A stretch of DNA of 64,000 nucleotides, from positions 124,001 to 188,000 of the forward strand of contig NZ_SEBR01000003.1 of assembly GCF_004295795.1 (NCBI RefSeq). The letters are read 5' to 3'. Below are positions 7,819 through 16,112 of this stretch, in pieces; the stretch's first letter is position 1; the number at the start of each line of letters is the position of its first letter. Source of the DNA: Flavobacterium sp. (GTDB lineage Bacteria; Bacteroidota; Bacteroidia; Flavobacteriales; Flavobacteriaceae). The notes below the pieces were generated by a model that searched no databases, had not been told where the DNA came from, and saw only the letters and a program-made list of their open reading frames with translations. Made by a program: the position numbers and the translations under genes.

Positions 7819-8001
7819 ATGAAAGGTAAAACCGTGATATTGCTTTTGCTGGCCGGAATGTTGGCCGTAGTCGGAGCCGCGTTCCTCAAGATCCAACACG
7901 TCGGGAACGCCGAGCTTTTTCTGCTTTTGGCACTCGTTTTCCAGGTCGGGATTTTCGGCTACATCATTTACAGGAATTTCTCGAAAGGCGGAAAATCCTA
8001 A
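7819..8001 (+). CDS. Small two-helix membrane protein
   Basis: The 60-residue protein is almost entirely two transmembrane helices (about residues 5-24 and 31-51) with a basic tail. The helix pair, with KIQHVGNAELFLLLALVFQ, faintly resembles the N-terminal hairpin of GldL, a T9SS/gliding motor protein, but it lacks the soluble GldL domain. It starts one base after the regulator stop, so it is the third gene of the DUF2975-Xre operon. Its end overlaps the convergent PepSY gene by four bases. Confidence 0.65.
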   Translation: MKGKTVILLLLAGMLAVVGAAFLKIQHVGNAELFLLLALVFQVGIFGYIIYRNFSKGGKS

Positions 8002-10187
8002 TAACAATCCATCTTGATCTGGCCGTTCGACTGAAAATGGCTTAAAGGCTGTCTAAGTTTGCTTTCGCAGATGTCAGACAAGAGTTCGAGCACGTTGTTT
8101 TGCATCGCCAAAGAGCCGCAAAGCAAGATTTGTCCGCCGTTCTTGAGCACTTCCGATACAAATTCCGAATCTCTTTCCAACAGATTTTTCACGTACTGAC
8201 TTTCGCCTTCACGCGAAAAAGCCCGGTGAAGTTGCGTCAGTTTTCCAGATTTCACCTTTGCGTCCAAAAACGTTTCGTAAGGCGCGAACGACGCTGAATT
8301 CCGGAATCCGCAGTACAAATGGCATTCGCTCATCGGACTGTTTTCGTCGATCATACCCAAAAATGGCGCGATTCCCGTTCCATTTGAAATCAGGATCGAT
8401 TGTTTTGATTTCGGATTGAAATGGAATTCAGGGTTTTCGACGATTCTTGCGTTTATGGTTTGCCCGATTTCGAGTTCGTACAAGAACTTCGATCCGAGTC
8501 CGAATTCGTGTCTTTTGACGCTCAACTGGATTCGGTTTTGGACTTTTCCGATGGAATATTGCCGTTCGCGATGATCGTCCGCCGGATAGACATTGAGCAA
8601 ATCGCCCGATCGGAATTTTTTGTTCTTGACCGATTCAAGCGTGACCAAAAACGCTCCGTCGATTTCGGATTCCGTTTTTGTGACCACCTTAAATTGCTGC
8701 AATTTCCTCGGTTTCTGACTCACCGATTTCAAATCGAGCTTGACATCGATCGCAGCTTTATTCGACCATTCCGAGACAAATTCCGTAAAACTCTCGATCG
8801 ATTTGTCGTTCACCGTCCTGATTTCTAAAAATGGATTCAGGTTTTCATGAAGCGACATGGCGTTGTAGACATGGTAGGCGAACTGGCAAAAATCGGGATA
8901 ATTGTGAGAGCCGAATCCCACGACAGAAAAGTTCACAGCCTGATTTTGCAAGTGTTTTTCGATCAGCGCCAATGCTTTTTTGGCATTTGTCGGAGCTTCG
9001 CCGCTGCCGTAAGTTGCGGTGATAACGACAATGTGTTTGGCCGATTCGAATTTGTCGTATCGGTTCAACTCTGTGAAATGCGATTTCTGTCCGGATTTTA
9101 TCAATGCCAGATGAAACGCTTTCGCAAATCCCATCGTACTTCCGTTTTCAGATCCGACCAGAACGACGATTTCGGCTTCGCTTTTCTTGTATTTGTTCCT
9201 GATTCTCGAGCTGCGACGTTTCAGAGTCATCGCGAATCCGGAGTAAATGAAGAAAATAATGTTCACGCAAGCGATCGCCAAAATCATTGCCCAAACCAGA
9301 TTCGTGCGTCCGGTGTGCAAAGTTTGACTCATGTTGAGCAAAGTTTCGGTTGGTGGCGCGATTTTCTCACTGAGAATTTCTCCCGTAAATTGGTTCACGA
9401 TCCATTCGCGATCCGTCAGCCGAACCGTGAACGCATCTTCGATATCATCGGAAAAAGGAAAATCGACGGTTTTTACTTCTGACAAAGGCGTGTTCCGAAA
9501 AGCGGCAAATTCGGCAACTGATACTTTCGGTCCTGATTTCGATTTTTCATAGTCGACATCATGCGTGAACTTGGCTTTCTGTAAAACCTCGAATTCTTCC
9601 AATGTCATCACAACGCCGGTCGCCGAAATGATCAGGATCGGAATCAGCCAAATGCGTCCGAAAACCACGTGATAGAACGAGAAGAAATCCTCGCGCACGA
9701 CTTTCGAGAAGAAATGCCTGAGACCGCGCTGGCGTTTTACGACGAGAATGATTCCGGTCAACGAAATCAGGAATAGCAAAAAGGCTGTGATTCCCATGAA
9801 AAGACGTCCGAGTCCGTGCAGGAAAAGCGATCGGTGCAACGTTAACATGAATTGGAAAAACGGCTGCTTTTCGGAGACTTTTCCCAGCGATTTGCCGGTT
9901 TTGGGATTGATGTAGACGTTCTCGGAATCTCCGTTTGCATTGATGACATCGGCTTCGACAAAACGCTCCTTTCGAACTTTGAGCGCAATGACTTCGTCGA
10001 AATTGCCTTTCATGTTCCCCAAAGTTTCGGCAAGCGTGACGTTTTGAGTATTTACCGCATAAGGTTGCAGACTTTCGGAAACGGGCAGGAACGCCAACGC
10101 GATTCCCGTAATCGACGCGAGTAACAGAAAAAGAAAAGAAGATACGGCCAAAGCGAGATGGCTGTATCTCCAAATTGAAATTGTCAT
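7998..10187 (-). CDS. PepSY-membrane/flavodoxin/FAD-NAD(P)H reductase fusion
   Basis: The 729-residue protein has three parts. Residues 1-370 are a PepSY_TM domain with four helices and periplasmic loops. Residues about 385-530 are a flavodoxin-like FMN domain with the phosphate loop SENGSTMG. Residues about 545-729 are a ferredoxin-reductase-like module with RQYSIG for FAD and NGTGIAPFLGM for NAD(P)H. This resembles sulfite-reductase-flavoprotein-type proteins that move electrons from cytosolic NAD(P)H across the inner membrane. It follows DUF2271 by four bases. The start at ATG 10187 is where the first membrane helix begins. Confidence 0.85.
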   Translation of the reverse strand: MTISIWRYSHLALAVSSFLFLLLASITGIALAFLPVSESLQPYAVNTQNVTLAETLGNMKGNFDEVIALKVRKERFVEADVINANGDSENVYINPKTGKSLGKVSEKQPFFQFMLTLHRSLFLHGLGRLFMGITAFLLFLISLTGIILVVKRQRGLRHFFSKVVREDFFSFYHVVFGRIWLIPILIISATGVVMTLEEFEVLQKAKFTHDVDYEKSKSGPKVSVAEFAAFRNTPLSEVKTVDFPFSDDIEDAFTVRLTDREWIVNQFTGEILSEKIAPPTETLLNMSQTLHTGRTNLVWAMILAIACVNIIFFIYSGFAMTLKRRSSRIRNKYKKSEAEIVVLVGSENGSTMGFAKAFHLALIKSGQKSHFTELNRYDKFESAKHIVVITATYGSGEAPTNAKKALALIEKHLQNQAVNFSVVGFGSHNYPDFCQFAYHVYNAMSLHENLNPFLEIRTVNDKSIESFTEFVSEWSNKAAIDVKLDLKSVSQKPRKLQQFKVVTKTESEIDGAFLVTLESVKNKKFRSGDLLNVYPADDHRERQYSIGKVQNRIQLSVKRHEFGLGSKFLYELEIGQTINARIVENPEFHFNPKSKQSILISNGTGIAPFLGMIDENSPMSECHLYCGFRNSASFAPYETFLDAKVKSGKLTQLHRAFSREGESQYVKNLLERDSEFVSEVLKNGGQILLCGSLAMQNNVLELLSDICESKLRQPLSHFQSNGQIKMDCY

Positions 10188-10191
10188 TCGT

Positions 10192-10680
10192 CTAGTTTTG
10201 ATCCTTGCCAGGCGCGAGTCGCACGTAGCGGATATAGTTCGAACCTTCGACTTTGCCCGACACATTTTCGGTCGTGAGCGGCACTTCGATGTCGTTTACG
10301 TTGTATTTCTGGTTTTCGACGGCGGCCTCGAAACGCAAAGTATAACCTTTGTCGATTTTGGATTTGTCGATCTCAAGAACTTGCGTCCCGCGATCGCCGC
10401 CTGCCATCGAAGCGCCCGTGATTGCAGAAATGTTCTGTTTTTTTACTTTTTGGAATTTCCACCATTCCTTCAAATCGGGATACCATTTTTTGTCGCGGCC
10501 CAAAACGTAAAGCGTTTCTTCGTATTCGCCTTTCGGATTCACCAAAGAAACCACGATATACGCGCCTTCGCCTGGATAATTCGACATTTGGATCATGCAT
10601 TTGAGCTTTTCGGATTGGGCATTCGAGGCCGAAGCGAACAAAAGGAAAGCGAGCGTCAAGAGTTTAAAAGCGTGTTTCAT
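10192..10680 (-). CDS. Secreted DUF2271 protein with a flavinylation-like motif
   Basis: The 162-residue protein has a signal peptide (cleavage near Ala21-Gln22) and a DUF2271 beta-sandwich domain. Residues 85-91 read SAITGAS, which matches the core (S/T)GA(S/T) of sites where ApbE attaches FMN covalently; Ser91 would be the acceptor. Published surveys of extracytosolic flavinylation list DUF2271 and PepSY among the associated domains. The ATG overlaps the ankyrin stop as ATGA and the next gene starts four bases after its stop. ApbE is not in the window. Confidence 0.8.
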   Translation of the reverse strand: MKHAFKLLTLAFLLFASASNAQSEKLKCMIQMSNYPGEGAYIVVSLVNPKGEYEETLYVLGRDKKWYPDLKEWWKFQKVKKQNISAITGASMAGGDRGTQVLEIDKSKIDKGYTLRFEAAVENQKYNVNDIEVPLTTENVSGKVEGSNYIRYVRLAPGKDQN

Positions 10681-12158
10681 GATTTGAGGAAGTCGATCGC
10701 GACTTTGTTTTGTTTGAGGATTTCGTTTTCCGACGCAAGGTCGAACGCGGTTTCGTTCATGTCGGTTTTGTCCGATTTTTTTGCGCCTGATGCGACCAAA
10801 AATTTGAGCACATCGCCATTTTTGGCGCTCATCGCCGCTTTGTGCAAAGCCGTCAAACCTTCGCCGTTCTTTTTGTTGATGTCGATATTGAGCGATTTTG
10901 CGCGTTCGAGAAGCGACATGTCGTCTTTCGCGATCGCAAGGTGATAAAGCGTGTTGCCGTTTTTTTGTGCCGATGTCACATCGACGCCTTTTTGCTGCAA
11001 AGCCCTGAGTTTGGAGTCGAAAGCTTCGGATTTTTTCGGATTGTACGATTGCACGAGATAGTACGCCAAGTTGTTTCCGTCGACGTCAGTGATTTTCGCA
11101 TCGGCACCTTTTTCTAAAAGGAAAGCGACGGCTTCGGGAGAATTGAACTGGATCGCGTAAGTCAACGCCGATTGACCTTTTGCATTGGTCGCATTTATGT
11201 TTTTGGTCTTTTCGGACAACAATTTCAGTGTTGGCAAATCGGCAGCAGTCGCGGCGTTCATCAAAACGGTGTTGCCTTCTTTGGTCGCTTTGTTCACGTC
11301 GACGCCTTTCGACAAAAAGTAGTTGATGACCTCGGTTTGATTTTCCTTTCGGACAACATAATGAAGCGGATTTTCGCCGTTCGCACCGACTGTATTCGGC
11401 TTCACACCTTTCGATTCGAGATATTGGTAAGTCTCGAGTTTGTTTGTATTCGAACGCGAACCTTGCGCGGCCATGACCATGGCATTGTCCGTGAATTTTG
11501 CGCCTTTTTTCTGCAAAGCGTCCATGATTTCGCGGTTGCCCGATTTGGCTACGTAGTTCAAAGCGCCGTTACCGTTCGCGTCTTTGCTTTTGAGATCGAA
11601 TCCTTTGGATACGAAATAGTCGACCACAGTCAAGTCTTTCGCCGAACCGGCCGCGAGTAATAAAGCATTTGCTCCGTCGTGATCGAGGTCTTTTTTCAGG
11701 TTCGCTCCATAAGAAATGCACAAATCGTAAACCTTCGTGTTTGTTTGGCCAGTCGCGGCCGCAAAGTTCAAGACCGTGTAGCCGTGATCGTCGTGCAAGT
11801 CGGTTTTCGCGCCTTTCGCTTTGAGGTAAGCCATCAAGTCAGGATTTCCGGCGTAGGCTGCCCAAAATAGGTAAGTGCGTCCGTCGTGCGTGATTTTGTT
11901 TACGTCATTTCCGGGTTTTGACAGTAAATATTCGATTGTTTCCTTCGGAGCTTTTTCGAGAATGGCATAAACTGTCGCGTCGAACGCATTTGCATTAAGT
12001 TTCGTGGCGTCGCTGCCTTTTTGCTCATCGGACTTTACGGTTTCGACTGTCGGCGCGCTTTTCCAGTAAGCGCGGTCGAGAAATACGTTGGTTTGTGCGT
12101 TGGCCGAGAATCCGAAGAAAGCCAACGCCAAGAGTGAAAGTATGGATTTTGAATGCAT
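10677..12158 (-). CDS. Exported ankyrin-repeat protein
   Basis: The 493-residue protein has a signal peptide (SILSLLALAFFGFSANA) and then roughly a dozen ankyrin repeats, seen as recurring units such as DGRTYLFWAAYAGNPDLMAYLKAKGAKTD, NGNGALNYVAKSGN and GLTALHKAAMSAKNGD. It should be periplasmic. It leads the ankyrin-DUF2271-PepSY reductase operon, so it may scaffold or stabilise the periplasmic redox partner, which is an inference from order only. The start is ATG 12158; a TAATTTTG box lies at 12183-12190 on the same strand. Confidence 0.85.
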   Translation of the reverse strand: MHSKSILSLLALAFFGFSANAQTNVFLDRAYWKSAPTVETVKSDEQKGSDATKLNANAFDATVYAILEKAPKETIEYLLSKPGNDVNKITHDGRTYLFWAAYAGNPDLMAYLKAKGAKTDLHDDHGYTVLNFAAATGQTNTKVYDLCISYGANLKKDLDHDGANALLLAAGSAKDLTVVDYFVSKGFDLKSKDANGNGALNYVAKSGNREIMDALQKKGAKFTDNAMVMAAQGSRSNTNKLETYQYLESKGVKPNTVGANGENPLHYVVRKENQTEVINYFLSKGVDVNKATKEGNTVLMNAATAADLPTLKLLSEKTKNINATNAKGQSALTYAIQFNSPEAVAFLLEKGADAKITDVDGNNLAYYLVQSYNPKKSEAFDSKLRALQQKGVDVTSAQKNGNTLYHLAIAKDDMSLLERAKSLNIDINKKNGEGLTALHKAAMSAKNGDVLKFLVASGAKKSDKTDMNETAFDLASENEILKQNKVAIDFLKS

Positions 12159-12268
12159 CGATGTGAGGAATTTCAGATGCGGCAAAATTACGCAGAACGA
12201 TTCTAAATAACGTCTTAAATCTGACAAAAATTTAGTGCTTTCGGACGGTTTGGAAATTTTAGGTTTTT

Positions 12269-12285
12269 TTACAGATTTTCTGTAA
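12269..12285. repeat. Palindrome TTACAGATTTTCTGTAA, copy 2
   Basis: This is identical to the palindrome at 3378-3394 and also preceded by a T run and followed closely by AAGCTC. It sits upstream of the ankyrin gene and about 25 nt from an AACCCTG element. Confidence 0.6.
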
Positions 12286-12310
12286 TGTAAGCTCAGGGGA
12301 TTTTTTATTT

Positions 12311-12362
12311 TAACCCTGTCAGGGTTATAAACCCTGTCACCCTTTTAAACCCTGACAGGGTG
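12311..12362. repeat. AACCCTGACAGGGTT element, copy B (inverted)
   Basis: Read on the minus strand, this unit matches 4697-4749 closely, including the shared run GACAGGGTTTATAACCCTG and the final CAGGGTTA. It lies between atpC and the ankyrin gene, both on the minus strand. The 12159-12451 gap also holds the ankyrin promoter region and the atpC terminator. Confidence 0.75.
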
Positions 12363-12403
12363 TTTTTTTGACAACGAAAAGCCCAACTCGAAACACCCAA
12401 AAA

Positions 12404-12433
12404 CAAAAAAAGCCGGAACAAATGCCCGGCTTC
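12404..12433 (-). terminator. Terminator after atpC
   Basis: On the minus strand a GAAGCCGGGCATTTGTTCCGGC-type hairpin (arms AGCCGG and CCGGCT) is followed by a run of seven T, about 20 nt after the atpC stop. Confidence 0.75.
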
Positions 12434-12451
12434 TTTATATTCTGAATCGTC

Positions 12452-12733
12452 TCAGTCAACCAAGACGATCACTTTATTGTCATTCATTTCGATTGTTCCA
12501 GATTGGATGGCCAACGTGTATGTCTTTTCATCCAACTTGACGAATTTGCCCGCTACGTCTTTTGAGAAGTGGAAACTGTTCGCCTGAATTTTCACATCGC
12601 CTGCGTCCAAAATAGATACGATAGGCGCGTGGTGGTTCAAGATTTGGAAACTTCCGTCAACACCAGGCAACGTTACGGCTGTAACTTCACCGGAAAAAAG
12701 CGTCGCTTCGGGAGATATAATATCTAATGTCAT
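12452..12733 (-). CDS. atpC: ATP synthase F1 subunit epsilon
   Basis: This 93-residue protein is the N-terminal beta-sandwich of the epsilon subunit (MTLDIISPEATLFSGEV, then PGVDGSFQILNHHAPIVSIL). The C-terminal helical hairpin found in longer epsilon subunits is absent, as is usual in Bacteroidota. Epsilon belongs to the central stalk with gamma. It follows atpD by 83 nt. The start is the ATG at the family's conserved N-terminus. Confidence 0.95.
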   Translation of the reverse strand: MTLDIISPEATLFSGEVTAVTLPGVDGSFQILNHHAPIVSILDAGDVKIQANSFHFSKDVAGKFVKLDEKTYTLAIQSGTIEMNDNKVIVLVD

Positions 12734-12816
12734 AATTTCTAGTATCGAGTTATGAGATTTGAGATGTGAGAGGTTCAAGCATAAACGCAAGACTCATGCC
12801 TCAAGACTCAAACTAA

Positions 12817-14328
<1,512 letters not shown>

Positions 14329-14386
14329 TTATGTATTTATTTAATAGCCTTTTATGATTTGGAAAAGACCTTATTTTTTTCGAGTG

Positions 14387-14416
14387 CAAAGATAGAGTTT
14401 TAAAATAGCAAGTCAA
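14387..14416 (-). promoter_or_regulatory. Bacteroidota-type promoter for atpDC
   Basis: On the minus strand TTG (14416-14414) is followed after 19 nt by TATCTTTG (14394-14387). This matches the TTG-N17..23-TAnnTTTG consensus exactly and gives a leader of roughly 55 nt before atpD. Confidence 0.8.
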
Positions 14417-14491
14417 TAGGTTCGCAGCGAAAAAATCGGTTAAAATTGAGGATTGTTCGCAAGCCTTCAAAACCTACTGCGTTTTCATCAA

Positions 14492-14530
14492 ACAAAAGAG
14501 CCATTTCACGTTCGGAAATGGCCCTCTCTT
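14492..14530 (-). terminator. Terminator after the SGNH lipoprotein gene
   Basis: On the minus strand GAGGGCCATTTC and GAAATGGCTC pair around a CGAACGT loop and are followed by TTTTG. It is placed about 20 nt after the stop codon at 14551. Confidence 0.7.
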
Positions 14531-14550
14531 ATTTATTGGTAAGATGTGAT

Positions 14551-16086
14551 TTACAAGTTTGATGGATATTGGATCTGATAATTACCCAAATCCACGCCTT
14601 TGAAATTCGATCCGTAAGTCGCGTTGATGGCTTCGGCGAATTTGTTGGCGATAAGCGCGTAACCTCTTGCACTTGGGTGGATTCCGTCAAGTGAGAAGGC
14701 GCCGCCGGTCGCAAATGTTGCCGTTATCTGATAATTCCCGAAACGGATTCCGCCGTTCAGCAATTGGTTCATGATAGCGAAAGTGTCCACAAATGCAAGA
14801 CCGTGCGTTTGCGCAGCGTTGGCGATCGTGACGTTATAAGCATCGGTAGCAACTGCAATTTCGGCAATTTCAGCAGGAACAAGCACGTGTTTGTCCTGAA
14901 GCGGATAAGTGATTCCGAATTTGTTCAGCGGAGCCGGTATTCCCGCAGGCGCAGTACCGATAGCGGCACGTGTGGTCAACAATATCAAATCGCGGTTCGT
15001 TCCGCCTTTGGCTTGACGAGCCTGACCAAAGATCTGTCCATAGAACGTAGCGGTGGCCACGCCCAAAGTTGGTGTGAAAGCCGCTGTAAGCTGTGCCGAT
15101 AAGTCCGTAAGGGATTCGTCTTTTATCAACAAAGGATTGCCCTGCGTTTTGCTCAACAATTCGATGCGGTCTCCAGCTCCAAAAGCAGTCAACGCCTGTT
15201 TAAGCGGGCCGTACAATTGACTGTTGAGAGCATCTACCGTAGCTTCGCCAACTGCAACATCTCCACTGCCCAAAACCGTCGTCGTCAACGGGTTGAAAGG
15301 AACAGTAGTGAAAAAAGGCAACGTATTGATGTAAGGCAAATTTGCAACGACACCTTTTCTTCCGTTTTGGGCGAGTTGCGCCACCATTCCGGAATAAACC
15401 GCGTCGAAAGTGGCGGGCGGCGTAATGTCATTTCCGGCAACCGGATCCTGCGAAGTGGGAACTCCGCCGTTCGTGGCGTAGCCCAACACGTCATTTCCGC
15501 CAATCCAAAGCGAGAAAAATGTAGGATTTTGGGCAAGTGCGTCTCCTAGGACAGATGCTGTCGGAGACGAAGCGAAACGTCCAAAATAAGGATTCAATTG
15601 TCCGTAGCCTGCAAATGTCAGGTGGAAACTTTTTGCTCCGGGAACGCCGAAATTGTTGAACGGACCAGTTACAGTCGTTCCGAAAACCGTACCGGAAACG
15701 CCGGAAACATTCATTGGCGAAGGTGAAGGAACTTCCGGATTCGGCAGTCCGAGATAAAGTCTTGTAGGAAACTGCGGAATCTGGACGCCGCCCATCGAAA
15801 ATCCACCAATATTGTCAACCATGTAGGGTTGCAGGAATTCGCCTCCGCCGGCAAGTGCGAATTGAGAGGCGAGAATGTTCGGATAAGAGTTTTCCTGTCC
15901 TTTGCGGAATAAGGCATTGTCGCTGTAACCCGCGGCAAATGAGTCGCCGAGTGCCACATATTTTGAGAAATCGGCAGAACCCGACGTGATCGGCTCGTCG
16001 ACCACCGCGTTCGATCCGTCGTCGTCGCTGCTACAAGCCGCCAAGGTGACCGAGGCGATGAGCAACCATTTGAAATTTCGTATCAT
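14551..16086 (-). CDS. SGNH/GDSL hydrolase lipoprotein
   Basis: The 511-residue protein has a lipoprotein signal with lipobox TLAAC (Cys18) and then the four SGNH blocks: ALGDSFAAG with Ser49, a Gly block NFGVPGAKS, the GGND block WIGGNDVLG, and DGIHPSARGY with the catalytic Asp-His pair near the C-terminus. Such enzymes cleave lipid or carbohydrate esters. The LSC...DDDG stretch after the Cys is compatible with outer-membrane surface export. It follows the TonB-dependent receptor gene by 26 nt, so both may handle one ester-containing substrate. The substrate is not predictable. Confidence 0.85.
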   Translation of the reverse strand: MIRNFKWLLIASVTLAACSSDDDGSNAVVDEPITSGSADFSKYVALGDSFAAGYSDNALFRKGQENSYPNILASQFALAGGGEFLQPYMVDNIGGFSMGGVQIPQFPTRLYLGLPNPEVPSPSPMNVSGVSGTVFGTTVTGPFNNFGVPGAKSFHLTFAGYGQLNPYFGRFASSPTASVLGDALAQNPTFFSLWIGGNDVLGYATNGGVPTSQDPVAGNDITPPATFDAVYSGMVAQLAQNGRKGVVANLPYINTLPFFTTVPFNPLTTTVLGSGDVAVGEATVDALNSQLYGPLKQALTAFGAGDRIELLSKTQGNPLLIKDESLTDLSAQLTAAFTPTLGVATATFYGQIFGQARQAKGGTNRDLILLTTRAAIGTAPAGIPAPLNKFGITYPLQDKHVLVPAEIAEIAVATDAYNVTIANAAQTHGLAFVDTFAIMNQLLNGGIRFGNYQITATFATGGAFSLDGIHPSARGYALIANKFAEAINATYGSNFKGVDLGNYQIQYPSNL

Positions 16087-16112
16087 CGGAATATTTTTTA
16101 GCAATTATTATT

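Noticed and set aside
7819..8001. Small membrane protein as GldL
   Set aside because: It is only 60 residues with no soluble domain, and no gldK, gldM or gldN is nearby.
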